This document shows positions 16,289 to 24,759 of a stretch of DNA of 64,000 nt, one piece after another. The first letter of the stretch is position 1. Each line of letters starts with the position of its first letter. The translations under genes were made by a program, and so were the position numbers. The DNA comes from Rubricoccus marinus (lineage in GTDB: Bacteria; Bacteroidota; Rhodothermia; Rhodothermales; Rubricoccaceae), in contig NZ_MQWB01000001.1 in the NCBI RefSeq assembly GCF_002257665.1, positions 1,335,828-1,399,827 on the forward strand, read 5' to 3'. The notes below the pieces were generated by a model. That model was not told the origin of the DNA and did no database searches. It saw nothing but the letters and a program-made list of their open reading frames with translations.

Positions 16289-17665
16289 ATGCGCATCGCA
16301 GTTATCGGCGGACTCGCGGCCGGACCCGCCGCCGCCGCCGAAGCCAAGCGCGAGGCGCCAGAGGCCGAGGTCGTGCTCTATGAGGCCTCGCCGCACGTCT
16401 CCGTGGGCGCGTGCGAGATGCCGTACTTCGTGGCGGACCGGCTGGACGGCAAGCCAGACCTGATCGTGCTGACGCCAGAGGAGCTGGCACGCTCGCGCGG
16501 GATCGACGTATTCGTCCGCCATCGCGTGACCCACCTGGACGCCCGCGCCGGGCGCCTAACTGTGGAGGCGACGGCATACAACGCGACGCGCGAGGAGCGC
16601 TTCGACCGGTTCATCCTCGCGACGGGCGCCCGCGCCAGGTCGCTCGGCGTGCCCGGCGAGTCCGCCTCTGGCGTGTTCACGCTCCGCTCGCTTCTCGACG
16701 CCAGAGGCCTGAAGCGCTGGCTGGAGACCGAGCCGGTTCGCCACGTGGTCGTCGTGGGCGGTGGCTACGTGGGGCTCGAAGTCGCGGAGGCGATGCGCGA
16801 CCGCGGCCTGCGCGCGACGATCCTGGACCCGAAGGGCCGCGTTCTCGCGAAGTCCCTCGCGCCAGAGGTGGCCGGGCAGCTCGACCGCGCCGTGCACGCT
16901 TCTGGCGTGGCAGTTCGCGCGGAAAAGCCGACCGAGATCCTGACCGGCAACGACGGCCGCGTGGAAGCGGTGCGGACCGACCGGGGCGAGATCATCGGCT
17001 GCCAGGCCGTCGTTGTGGCCGTCGGCGTGGAGCCGCGGACCGAACTGGCCGAGGCCGCTGGCGTCACGTTGGGCAAGACCGGCGCGATTGCGGTGGACGA
17101 GCACATGCGGACCAACCTTCGCAACGTGTGGGCCTGCGGCGATGTGGTAGAGGTGCCGCGCATCATCGACGGAGCCAAAATCCACTGGCCGCTGGCGCCA
17201 ACCGGACGCCGGACCGCGCGCGTGGCAGCGCGTAACGCCGTGAGCGCTCGCACCCGCACGTCGGGCGGAGACGTGTTTCGCGGCGTAACGCCCTCGGTCG
17301 CGGTCAAGGCGTTCGGCATCGAAGCCGCAGCGGCCGGGTTCAGCGAGGAGCAGGCGCAAGAGGCCGGGTTCGAGCCGCTGGCGGTGCAGATCCGCCACAC
17401 GACGCGTACGAAGGTCTTCCCCGGCAGCAAGCCCATCGACGTGCGGCTGATCGTGGACCGCGCGAGAGGCCGCATCCTGGGAGGGCAGATCGTCGCGGCG
17501 GAGTACGCGGCGCAGCGCGCGAACGTGCTCGTGGCGCTGATCCGCTATGGGGCTACGGCGCGCGATCTCGCGGAGGACGTGGACCTGATTTACAACCCGC
17601 CTCTGGCGCCGGCGGTAGACCCGCTCAAGATCGCGGCGAGCGCGGCGTTGGGGAAACTGGCATAG
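16289..17665 (+). CDS. CoA-disulfide-reductase-like FAD/NAD(P) oxidoreductase
   Basis: A 458-residue flavoprotein of the single-cysteine (class III) pyridine-nucleotide disulfide reductase group. Seen are an N-terminal FAD fold (MRIAVIGGLAAGPAAAAEAKR), the redox cysteine in SVGACEMPY (Cys42), ILATGARAR, a second dinucleotide fold VVVVGGGYVGLEVAEAM, and VWACGDVVEVP, which contacts the flavin. The C-terminal dimerisation domain runs from about residue 330 and ends with PPLAPAVDPL. The Cys42 context and length fit CoA-disulfide reductase or a related NADH-dependent persulfide/polysulfide reductase without a rhodanese tail. It stands alone downstream of the CDF gene. Confidence 0.83.
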   Translation: MRIAVIGGLAAGPAAAAEAKREAPEAEVVLYEASPHVSVGACEMPYFVADRLDGKPDLIVLTPEELARSRGIDVFVRHRVTHLDARAGRLTVEATAYNATREERFDRFILATGARARSLGVPGESASGVFTLRSLLDARGLKRWLETEPVRHVVVVGGGYVGLEVAEAMRDRGLRATILDPKGRVLAKSLAPEVAGQLDRAVHASGVAVRAEKPTEILTGNDGRVEAVRTDRGEIIGCQAVVVAVGVEPRTELAEAAGVTLGKTGAIAVDEHMRTNLRNVWACGDVVEVPRIIDGAKIHWPLAPTGRRTARVAARNAVSARTRTSGGDVFRGVTPSVAVKAFGIEAAAAGFSEEQAQEAGFEPLAVQIRHTTRTKVFPGSKPIDVRLIVDRARGRILGGQIVAAEYAAQRANVLVALIRYGATARDLAEDVDLIYNPPLAPAVDPLKIAASAALGKLA

Positions 17666-17667
17666 GT

Positions 17668-17692
17668 CGCCAGAGGCCTCTGGCGCCAGAGG
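17668..17692. repeat. Three abutting copies of the iterated repeat
   Basis: CGCCAGAGG, CCTCTGGCG and CCAGAGG follow one another without spacing, three bases after the stop of the oxidoreductase. This is the last copy before a 1.3-kb repeat-free island. Confidence 0.7.
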
Positions 17693-17773
17693 TAGGACTG
17701 TGTACTATATGCGGGGTGCAGCCGGAATAGTCTGGCTAAATACCTGCCAGCACTTGTCTAGCCGCTCTGTTCG

Positions 17774-18736
17774 ATGGTCCGTCTCTTCTTCTTGGCCTCG
17801 CTGATCGCTAGCCCGGCGTTCGCTTGTGATGTCCCCTACCTGCCTGCTATTGAGCTGTCGGAGTCCGTATCTGTCTTCGAAGGCCGGGTAGTAGCGATCG
17901 CGGCGGACTCGTCGCTTCGCTCTGGTGAGTACCACCCATATCGCGACGGACCCGTTGACAAGAGGCCTCCCGCCGGGGTGCTCATCATAACGCCCACGTC
18001 CGTCACGCACGCGACGCCCTCCTCGGAGCGATTCGCTGTTACGCGTTCTCTACTAGGTAGCCAATGCCAACGAGCTTTCATGTCGTTGGGGGATTTCTCG
18101 GAGCGCTACGGAGTTGGCGACACCCTGTTGGTCGTTGCGGAGCCGGGCCTAGGCAGAAGCATTGACGGCGCTGCTTCCCTGAACTCAGAGTTTGACGGTG
18201 TTCTCAGTCCGATTCGGCTCCTGCGCGATGTTGGAGTACAAGCCTCGGAGTGGGAAGCGCCCGACCTCGGCAGGGCCGGCGAGGCAGATCCAAGGTCCGC
18301 TATAGCGGTGCTCCTAGAAATCCAAGCTGGAATCAGGCGCTTGCGCCACGCTCGTACTGACAGCGGGAATGGTCAGCCAACAATAGAAGAGATCGATCTC
18401 GTCCACACTCATATCTCGCTATTCCGGCGGATGGAGTACGAACTCGCCCGTGACCTCACTTCGCTTAGGACGGTGGATACGACTACGGGAAAGCAGCGTT
18501 TGCTCGCGAAGGTCCGAGCCTACTGGGGATGGTGGGAATTGGGCTATACCCGTTCGTGGCAGGAAGCCGATTGCCAATACGGAACTCTCGTAGACCTCCA
18601 CCTGCAAGGCAGTGAGGCGCGCCGTGAACTACACGCTATCGTGTCAGCGCTAGGTCTGCGTCCTTTCCCAACGGTAGGTGCTTGTACGGCAAGTGACGAA
18701 CTCCGACGCAGCCCTTCTCTGTGGGAGGGACCGTGA
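17774..18736 (+). CDS. Exported hypothetical protein, NTR/TIMP-like N-terminus
   Basis: A 320-residue protein with signal peptide MVRLFFLASLIASPAFA ending at ACDVP. After the signal, a leading Cys and the phrase SVSVFEGRVVAI resemble the NTR (TIMP-like) domain seen in many secreted bacterial proteins, but the match is by eye and weak. Further cysteines occur near residues 98, 273 and 303. Codon use differs from neighbours, with frequent A/T third positions and codons such as CTA, ATA and AGA, and there is no iterated repeat copy. Recent horizontal arrival is likely. Its stop overlaps the following GTG by four bases. Confidence 0.6.
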   Translation: MVRLFFLASLIASPAFACDVPYLPAIELSESVSVFEGRVVAIAADSSLRSGEYHPYRDGPVDKRPPAGVLIITPTSVTHATPSSERFAVTRSLLGSQCQRAFMSLGDFSERYGVGDTLLVVAEPGLGRSIDGAASLNSEFDGVLSPIRLLRDVGVQASEWEAPDLGRAGEADPRSAIAVLLEIQAGIRRLRHARTDSGNGQPTIEEIDLVHTHISLFRRMEYELARDLTSLRTVDTTTGKQRLLAKVRAYWGWWELGYTRSWQEADCQYGTLVDLHLQGSEARRELHAIVSALGLRPFPTVGACTASDELRRSPSLWEGP

Positions 18737-18897
18737 CGACGCAGCGTCCACCGCCGGAATCCAACAGAAGAAGCCGTTACATCCGTCCTTGTAGAACAGC
18801 GTTCACAGGTGGCCTAGAGTGGCCATCCTTCCTGTCCGCATTCGGCATTATTGGGCTCGGATGGCTTGTGGTGTGGGATCATCCGTTCGCCAAATAG
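18733..18897 (+). CDS. Possible 54-residue membrane protein coupled to the upstream gene
   Basis: A GTG overlaps the preceding TGA (GTGA) and opens a 54-residue frame: a basic N-terminus (PESNRRSRYIRP) then one hydrophobic helix FLSAFGIIGLGWLVVW near the C-terminus, ending DHPFAK. The coupling geometry matches that used between real genes elsewhere in the window. No family was recognised, and chance is possible. Confidence 0.4.
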   Translation: MTTQRPPPESNRRSRYIRPCRTAFTGGLEWPSFLSAFGIIGLGWLVVWDHPFAK

Positions 18898-19026
18898 TCA
18901 TTGCTACGTCACGCCCTTTGCAGTTGCGGGAGCACAACAGTCGATTGCACTGCGGGGATCGCTTCTGCGTCCGAGCCATGCGGTAGAACTCAGGCGCAGT
19001 AGTCCGCCAAACATCACCACGCCAAT

Positions 19027-19052
19027 CGCGGCCTCTGGCGCCAGAGGCCGCG
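19027..19052. repeat. 26-base palindrome centred on the repeat pair
   Basis: CGCGG precedes and CCGCG follows the CCTCTGGCGCCAGAGG core, giving 26 perfectly palindromic bases. They sit 6 bases beyond the stop codon of the minus-strand zinc-ribbon gene, a position fitting a transcription end. Confidence 0.7.
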
Positions 19053-19057
19053 TCACC

Positions 19058-19303
19058 TCAGGCGTCGTCCAGGCTGTCGCGGAGGCCGTCCACGCCGTCC
19101 TTGGACGCGCAGTGCTCGCAGCAGTAGACCTCTCCGTTGGCTTCCAAACCGTGGCCGATCACGCGGACCTGGCACTGCGCGCAACGCGGCGCGAGGGCGT
19201 GGATGGCGCACTCGAAGGAATCGAACGTGTGGACCTGCCCGTCGTGGGTGGTGATGGAAAAAGCGTGGGCGTAGTCGTTGCCGCAGGTGTCGCAGGTGGG
19301 CAT
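19058..19303 (-). CDS. Small cysteine-rich zinc-ribbon protein
   Basis: An 81-residue protein with MPTCDTCGND at the start, a lone Cys in SFECAIH, CAQC at 41-44 and CCEHC at 61-65: paired Cys knuckles able to bind two zinc ions. No enzyme domain is present. Such proteins usually bind nucleic acid, act as adaptors or buffer metal; none of these can be chosen from sequence. It is divergent from rsmB, with 92 bases between starts. The ATG at 19303 begins the Cys pattern; upstream frame content is non-homologous. Confidence 0.7.
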   Translation of the reverse strand: MPTCDTCGNDYAHAFSITTHDGQVHTFDSFECAIHALAPRCAQCQVRVIGHGLEANGEVYCCEHCASKDGVDGLRDSLDDA

Positions 19304-19395
19304 GGAAGCGGTGAAGAGAGGGGGAGAGGGGGGCGGGAGTGGCGGAGAACGGGTAGCCTCGCCGCACGTTTCCTCCTCCGCGACCTTCCGCCGCC

Positions 19396-20730
19396 ATGCC
19401 TCGTCCCGACCCCGCCCGCCTGCTCGCCGCCGAGCGCCTCTTGCGCGTCGAGGAAGAAGGGGCCTTTGTGGCCCGCCTCGGGATCGACCGCGAGGGCGCC
19501 GCGCCAGAGGCCGAGCGGCGCGCGCTCGCGCTCGTAGCCGGCGTGAGCCGCTGGCGCCGCTGGCTGGACTGGTCGCTGCAGCAGTTCCTCCGCCAGCCGT
19601 TCGCGAGCCTGGACGTGGAGTTGCAGCAGGCGCTCCGCATCGGCGCGTTCGAACTTCTGATCGAAGAGAAGCCTGCGCATGCGGCCGTAAGCGAGGCCGT
19701 CGACGTGGCCCAAGCGCTCCTGCATAAAGGCGCCGCTGGCCTAGCAAACGCCGTGCTTCGCAAACTCGCCCGCGCCCGCGACGCCGGCGCTCTCGCCGAG
19801 CCGGCCTCTGGCGACGAGGCGCTGGACCTCGCCACGCGCCTCTCGCACCCGACGTGGCTCACGCGCCGCTGGCTGGACCGCTACGGCGCCGACGCCACGC
19901 GCGCCCTCCTCGACGCCGACAACGCCATCCCACGCTACAGCCTCCGCGCGAACCGGCTCTCGACCACGCCAGAGGCACTACACGACGCGCTGCTCGCCGC
20001 TGGCGCCGATCCCGAGCGCTCGCGCTGGAGCGATGACCTGCTCACCGTCGAACGCCTCGGTCCCGCGATCCAGGGCGGTTTGCTCGCCAGAGGCGAGGCG
20101 GCAGTACAGGACGAGGCGGCGTCGCTCGTCGTGCGCGTGCTGGACCCGCAGCCGGGCGAGAGCATCTTGGACGGCACGGCGGCCCCTGGCGGCAAGGCTA
20201 TCTACGCCGCGGAGCGGATGGGCAACCAGGGCCGCGTCGTCGCCGTCGATCTGCACGCCAACAAGACGCGGCTGATCGGCACGGCGGCCGAGGCGCACGG
20301 GGCGACGATCGTCGAGCCTCTGGCGACGAACCTGATCACCTGGGACTCTGCCGAGACCTATGACCGCGTCTTGCTAGACGCGCCCTGCTCCGGGACGGGC
20401 GTTCTCGGCAAGCGCGCCGATATGCGCTGGCGCCGGATGCCGGAGGATCTGCGCGATCTGACCGATCTCCAGGACCGACTGCTCAACGCCGCTGCCGCCC
20501 GCGTGCGTCCTGGCGGGCTGCTGGTCTATTCCACGTGCTCGCTTGAGCCCGAGGAGAACGAATCGCGCGTCGCGGCTTTCCTGGACCGTCACCCTGAGTT
20601 CTCGCACGAGCCCATCGGCGGGGAGGTGCCGGACGCGATGCGCACGCCAGAGGGCAACTACGCCGCGCTCCCGCACGTCCACGGGACCGACGGCGCCTTT
20701 GCCGCCCGCCTCCGCCGCAGCCAGCCATGA
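19396..20730 (+). CDS. rsmB: 16S rRNA (cytosine-967-C5)-methyltransferase
   Basis: A 444-residue RsmB/Sun protein. Residues 1-140 form the NusB-like RNA-binding helical domain (FELLIEEKPAHAAVSEAVDVA is its typical core). The C-terminal Rossmann domain shows AdoMet-binding DGTAAPGGKAIYAAE, then LLDAPCSGTGVLGKRADMRW (around 326-345) with the first catalytic Cys, and YSTCSLEPEENE (around 377-388) with the second. It methylates C967 of 16S rRNA in the ribosome small subunit. The start is the only ATG giving the NusB helix. It overlaps the DinB gene by four bases. Confidence 0.92.
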   Translation: MPRPDPARLLAAERLLRVEEEGAFVARLGIDREGAAPEAERRALALVAGVSRWRRWLDWSLQQFLRQPFASLDVELQQALRIGAFELLIEEKPAHAAVSEAVDVAQALLHKGAAGLANAVLRKLARARDAGALAEPASGDEALDLATRLSHPTWLTRRWLDRYGADATRALLDADNAIPRYSLRANRLSTTPEALHDALLAAGADPERSRWSDDLLTVERLGPAIQGGLLARGEAAVQDEAASLVVRVLDPQPGESILDGTAAPGGKAIYAAERMGNQGRVVAVDLHANKTRLIGTAAEAHGATIVEPLATNLITWDSAETYDRVLLDAPCSGTGVLGKRADMRWRRMPEDLRDLTDLQDRLLNAAAARVRPGGLLVYSTCSLEPEENESRVAAFLDRHPEFSHEPIGGEVPDAMRTPEGNYAALPHVHGTDGAFAARLRRSQP

Positions 20731-21290
20731 CCGACCAACTCACGTCCTACGCCTCCGCCTACCGGCAGTCTCAGACTGACGCCCACCGCATCGCGGACGG
20801 CCTCACCGACGAGCAGTTCAACTGGAAGCCGAGCCCGAAGTCGTGGTCGGTCGGGGAGTGCATCGTGCACCTGAACACGATCGCGAAGGGCTACCTCCCG
20901 GCCTTTGAGGACGCCGCCTCTCGCGAGGCGCCCCGCGCCAGCGGCCCCTTCACGTATGGGTTCGTCGCCCGCAAGTTCACCGACGCCGTCCGTCCCGGCA
21001 GCCGCGCGATTCCGACGGGCGGGCCGATGAAGCCGCCTGCGACGACCGGCACGCAGTCGGCCATCGACAAGGCCCGCGCGATGGCGTCGTTCGACGGCTA
21101 CACCGACCGCCTCGTCGCTGTCTGCGAGGCCGCCGACGGCCTGGACCTCGCCGCGATCAAGGTCCGCTCGCCGTTTCTCAAGCTGATGAAGCTGCCCCTC
21201 GGCGCATTCCTGGACGCGATGGGCCTCCACGCGATCCGCCACGTGATGCAGGCCGAGCGCGTCACGCAAGAGGCGGGATTCCCGAGCTAG
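20727..21290 (+). CDS. DinB-family protein
   Basis: A 187-residue protein with a four-helix-bundle pattern. YRQSQTDAHRIADGLTDEQFNWKPSPKSWSVGECIVHL is the typical first half of DinB proteins, with a metal His in the CIVHL segment; the second conserved His is in HAIRHVMQAERV. Members bind a divalent metal, and some are thiol-dependent S-transferases (bacillithiol or mycothiol type). The partner is unknown here. Translationally coupled to rsmB (ATGA). Confidence 0.82.
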   Translation: MTDQLTSYASAYRQSQTDAHRIADGLTDEQFNWKPSPKSWSVGECIVHLNTIAKGYLPAFEDAASREAPRASGPFTYGFVARKFTDAVRPGSRAIPTGGPMKPPATTGTQSAIDKARAMASFDGYTDRLVAVCEAADGLDLAAIKVRSPFLKLMKLPLGAFLDAMGLHAIRHVMQAERVTQEAGFPS

Positions 21291-21389
21291 CCCCTGGCGA
21301 GATGAGCGGGCGCCAGATGGTGTGTTCCGCCAGAGGCCTCTCGCGTCGCGCACTGTCCGCTCTGCATCTGGCACTCTGTCGGGCCTCCT

Positions 21390-21595
21390 GTAGGGGCGTG
21401 TCGCACACGCCCGGCGCTCAGGATGGCTCCGGGTCCCGCCAGAGGCCTTGGCGATCGAACCGGCCCTCACCCTGTCCCTCTCCCGAGGGGAGAGGGGACC
21501 TCACCAGTGGTGCCCAGGAATCCTCTGGCGCCAGAGGCCAGCGCGGGACAGCTTTACCCAGGACCCAGGACCCAGGACCCAGGACCCAGGACCCC
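21390..21595. repeat. Dispersed ~200-base repeat, copy 1
   Basis: Layout: a REP-like hairpin (GTAGGGGCGTGT, CGC, ACACGCCC at 21390-21412), CTCAGGATG, a repeat copy, then CCCTCACCCTGTCCCTCTCC and a complementary GGGGAGAGG arm, CTCACCAGTGGTGCCCAGGA, a CCTCTGGCGCCAGAGG pair (21522-21537), GCGGGACAGCTT, and five tandem ACCCAGG heptamers (21556-21590). The same order and most bases recur at 59648-59848. It fills the gap between DinB and the PorV-like gene. No reading frame here is credible. It looks like a non-autonomous mobile or structural element. Confidence 0.75.
21556..21595. repeat. Heptamer tandem array (ACCCAGG)5
   Basis: Five exact 7-base units plus a partial sixth. It forms the right end of dispersed-repeat copy 1; copy 2 has ACCCAGT units at the same place. 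Confidence 0.85.
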
Positions 21596-21740
21596 AAACG
21601 CCCCATCTGTGCGGAGTGTGTGCGAGAAAACCGGTGCGCTCGCGCGTGCCCTTGTCGCGAGCCCGCTCCGTCCCGACCTTGGAGCCGCACCCGACCCCGA
21701 CCCGTCCCGACAAGGCTTCGCTCCTGAACCCCGCGTTCCC

Positions 21741-22844
21741 ATGATGCGCTTCCTTTCGCGGACGCTGGCCGCACTGGCTGTCCTCGTCGTTTCCTCCGTC
21801 TCGCCAGAGGCTCAAACCGAGGTCGTCAAGTACGGCGCGGACTTCCTGGCTTCTGGCGTGGGCGCGCGCGCGCTGGGCATGGGCGGGGCGTACGTGGCCC
21901 ACGCGGACGACGTGACGGCGGGCTACTGGAACGCCGCGGGCCTGGACGGGCTGCGCAACCCGGAGATCGCGTACATGCACACGGAGCGCTTTGGCGGGCT
22001 CGTCGCGTTCGACTACGGCGCGATCGCGTGGCCCATCACGCCGAAGACGACCGTCGGCGTGTCGTTTGTCCGCAGCGGCGTGGACGACATCGCGAGCACG
22101 CTCCGCGCCTTCAACCCGGATACCGGGCTCCCCAACCCCGACGCCGAGAGCCAGATCGACCTGTTCTCCGCCGCCGACAACGCGGTGTACATCTCGGCCT
22201 CGCAGCGCCTGCGCGAGAACCTGACGGTGGGCTCGTCCTTCAAAGTGATCCGCCGTGGCATCGGCGACTTCGCGACGGCGTGGGGCTACTCGCTCGACCT
22301 CGCGGCGCAGTACCAGGTAGGGCGCTTCCGCCTCGGCGCAAACCTTCAGGACGTGACCACGATGGTGCAGTCGTGGTCGGTCAACGAGGCGGAGTTCGAG
22401 GGCTTCGAGGAGACCTTCGGCGTGGACTCGCCCGTTGGCCTGACAGAGGTCGTGCTGCCTCTGGCGCGGCTGGGAGCCGCCACCACGCTCCCGCTCTCTG
22501 ACGACATCGGGGTCACACTCGCGACCGACCTGGACCTCGGCTTCGACGGGCAGAGCGCAAACGTCGTGGACGCTGGAGGCGTCTCGTTCCGGCCCCGTAT
22601 CGGCGGCGAGGTGGACTACAAAGGCATCATCGCCTTTCGCGCCGGCATCTCGGACGTGACTACATCGGAGCGCTTCGGCACGCAGATCACGCCGTCGGTC
22701 GGCGTAGGCCTCAATGCGGGCCGCTTCGACGTGGACTACGGCTTCGGCGATTTCGCGGGCGTGCAGGGCGATCTCGGCGTCTCGCACCGCATCTCGCTCC
22801 GGTTCACGCTCACCGGCGAGAGGTTCGCGCGGCCGGTCCGCTAA
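21741..22844 (+). CDS. PorV/PorQ-like outer-membrane protein
   Basis: A 367-residue barrel protein. Residues 1-25 form a signal peptide. Directly after it comes KYGADFLASGVGARALGMGGAYVAHADDVTAGYWNAAGL, the N-terminal signature of the UPF0164/PorV-PorQ family related to FadL-type barrels. The rest alternates strands and ends in an aromatic/arginine-rich strand (ISLRFTLTGERFARPVR). In type IX secretion, PorV shuttles cargo at the outer membrane, but family members without that role exist and no other secretion gene is present here. ATG 21741 was chosen over upstream starts because it opens the signal peptide. Confidence 0.75.
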   Translation: MMRFLSRTLAALAVLVVSSVSPEAQTEVVKYGADFLASGVGARALGMGGAYVAHADDVTAGYWNAAGLDGLRNPEIAYMHTERFGGLVAFDYGAIAWPITPKTTVGVSFVRSGVDDIASTLRAFNPDTGLPNPDAESQIDLFSAADNAVYISASQRLRENLTVGSSFKVIRRGIGDFATAWGYSLDLAAQYQVGRFRLGANLQDVTTMVQSWSVNEAEFEGFEETFGVDSPVGLTEVVLPLARLGAATTLPLSDDIGVTLATDLDLGFDGQSANVVDAGGVSFRPRIGGEVDYKGIIAFRAGISDVTTSERFGTQITPSVGVGLNAGRFDVDYGFGDFAGVQGDLGVSHRISLRFTLTGERFARPVR

Positions 22845-22849
22845 ACGGG

Positions 22850-22867
22850 ACCTCTGGCGCCAGAGGT
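22850..22867. repeat. Head-to-head pair of the repeat after the PorV-like gene
   Basis: ACCTCTGGCGCCAGAGGT begins six bases after the stop codon. A perfect 18-base palindrome with no T-run. Confidence 0.7.
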
Positions 22868-22928
22868 GAGAGGAGAGGCACGCCAGAGGCGTATGTTGGC
22901 GTTACGCCCGCACGCTTCCCGCCTTCCC

Positions 22929-23696
22929 ATGTCGCGCGACGATCTCACCGCCCTCGGCGTCAGCCTCGGCGTCCACGCTCTGCTCCTGTTGCTGTTCTTC
23001 ACCGTCGCGGCCGAAAGCCGGGAGGCGCTGGAGCCGGCCGACGTGCGCCTGGTGGAGATGGACTTCGGAACCGTGCCGATCCGGCCGGTCCTGACCGGAC
23101 CACCGCAGCAAGCGGAGGCAGGGGAGCGCTCGCAAGCGCGTGAGCAGCCCGAGCCCGAGCGGCCCGCGCCGCCCTCGGCTTCGCCCGTCCGTACGCCGGA
23201 GCGCCCGCGCACGAACACGCCGCGCGAGACGCCGCCCATCGCGCGCAACACGCCCACGCCGGACGCGCCCGTCCGCCGTCCGAGCCCGCCGAGCAACACG
23301 CGCACGCCAGAGGCCAACCCGACGCCGCCGCGCCAGCCCGAGCCCACGCGTACCACCGGGACCGGTGGGGGCGAGAGCAGCACCGATGGCAATGCCGAAA
23401 CCGGCACCCGCACCGGGTCCGGCGGCGACGCGCCCGCCGAGGTCGGCTTCAACTTCGGCAACCGAAGCTTCGACTGCCCCAGCATTCCCGACGCGCCTCC
23501 GGGCGTGGGCGGACGGCTGACGTTCAACATCACGTTCAACCCGCAGGGCCAGTTCGTGAGCGCGCGCGCCAGAGGCCGCAACAGCGCGCTGGAATCCCAC
23601 ATCGACCCGTACCTCCGGCGTTGCCGCGCGCAGCGGCTCCCCGGCGCGGCCTCGCAGGTGAACCAGACCACGCAGGCGACCTTTAACGTCCGCTAA
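22929..23696 (+). CDS. TonB-like energy-transduction protein
   Basis: A 255-residue protein: one N-terminal helix (about 6-26, GVSLGVHALLLLLFFTV), a long Pro/Arg/Thr-rich periplasm-spanning linker (60-170), then a C-terminal domain (about 180-255) with GGRLTFNITFNPQGQFVSARARG and paired cysteines (FDCPS and RRCRA). The layout is that of TonB/TolA-type proteins linking the inner-membrane motor to outer-membrane partners, but the C-terminal domain lacks the usual YP motif of the two TonBs at 51-53 kb. TATGTTGG, a -7-like box, lies 38 bases upstream. It converges on the DUF2156 gene with a 14-base overlap. Confidence 0.7.
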   Translation: MSRDDLTALGVSLGVHALLLLLFFTVAAESREALEPADVRLVEMDFGTVPIRPVLTGPPQQAEAGERSQAREQPEPERPAPPSASPVRTPERPRTNTPRETPPIARNTPTPDAPVRRPSPPSNTRTPEANPTPPRQPEPTRTTGTGGGESSTDGNAETGTRTGSGGDAPAEVGFNFGNRSFDCPSIPDAPPGVGGRLTFNITFNPQGQFVSARARGRNSALESHIDPYLRRCRAQRLPGAASQVNQTTQATFNVR

Positions 23697-24759
23697 GCCT
23701 CTGGCGGAGCGAGCGGCGGACGCCTGAGACCTCATCGGCGGCGGCCCGCGCGAGCGCCTGCGCGATCAGCGCCTCTGGCGAGCGCGGTCCCGCGAACGCG
23801 TCTGCGACGGCGTGTAAGAGCGGTAAGCCGATCGGCGCCTCTGGCGCGAGGAGGTAGAGCGGCTCCCACGCCAGAGGCTCGAACTTGGCCTTGAATCGCT
23901 CCAGGCCCTCGAAGTTGTAGAAGCGCCGCGCGTGCGCGCGCATCCACCACAGGAGTGCGCGGAGGTGAGCGGGCGGTGGCGAGTCGGTGGGCGGCGCGTG
24001 CGTGGACAGCGGCACCATGCCGAGCGTGAGAAACGCTGCGCTCTCGGATCGGCGCCCGGGGCTGGCGGCGGCCTCGCGGAAGGCGGCGTCCAGCAGGAGT
24101 GAGGCGGTTCCGTTGGGCGCCTCTGGCGCTTGGATGATCCATTCCACGAAGACGCCCTCGCGGGCCGGAACCGGCGCGAGAACGAGGTAGCCGACGCGGC
24201 GCTCGCCTCGCGTGGCGACCAGAAAGCGGCGCGGTCCCGGCGCCCGGAGCACGTCCGTCTGCACGAGGAAGTCGAGCGGCGGCAGGCCGCGGCGCGCGAG
24301 CCACGACTGGCGGATCGGCTCGAGCGTGCGCGCCCTTTCTGGCGCCAGAGGCGCGACCGTCACGCCTTTGTTTCGCGCGCGGTTGATCTGCTGCCGGAGC
24401 GAGGCTTTGCGCGAGAGGATCTCGGGCCAGTCGGCAGGGTCCCAGACGGGCTGAGCGCCGAGGACCAGTTCGGCTCCCGTCCAGGCCTCGCGGAACCGGC
24501 CGCTGGCGCCGAACCACGCCGCACTCGCGCCGACGGATGCCGCATCGCGCGCGAACGCCTGGGCGGCGTCGTGCTGCGCGCCGGGCGCGCAGATGGGTTC
24601 GCCCGCCCCCAGCCACACCGCCGGACCGCCGGGCCACTGCCGGGCGCGGGCGTAGGCGACAAAGGCGCCCTCGCGCTGCCAGCGCAAGAGGCCGGGGTTG
24701 AGCGCCTGCACCGACGCCGCGTTCCAGCCGTAGCGCGCCACGAGAGCCTCTGGCGTCAC
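23683..24759 (-). CDS. DUF2156 (phosphatidylglycerol lysyltransferase C-terminal domain) protein
   Basis: A 358-residue protein with a double GNAT-like fold. Landmarks are LRQQINRARNKGVTV and FLVATRGERRVGYLVLAPVPAREGVFVEWIIQAPEAPNGTASLLLDAAF, followed by FYNFEGLERFKAKFEPLAWEPLYLL, all typical of the MprF/LPG C-terminal domain, which moves an aminoacyl group from tRNA to a lipid. No membrane helices are fused, so the acceptor may differ. The GTG at 24759 overlaps the Wzi-like stop (GTGA), tying it to that gene and suggesting an envelope role. Confidence 0.8.
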   Translation of the reverse strand: MTPEALVARYGWNAASVQALNPGLLRWQREGAFVAYARARQWPGGPAVWLGAGEPICAPGAQHDAAQAFARDAASVGASAAWFGASGRFREAWTGAELVLGAQPVWDPADWPEILSRKASLRQQINRARNKGVTVAPLAPERARTLEPIRQSWLARRGLPPLDFLVQTDVLRAPGPRRFLVATRGERRVGYLVLAPVPAREGVFVEWIIQAPEAPNGTASLLLDAAFREAAASPGRRSESAAFLTLGMVPLSTHAPPTDSPPPAHLRALLWWMRAHARRFYNFEGLERFKAKFEPLAWEPLYLLAPEAPIGLPLLHAVADAFAGPRSPEALIAQALARAAADEVSGVRRSLRQRLSGR

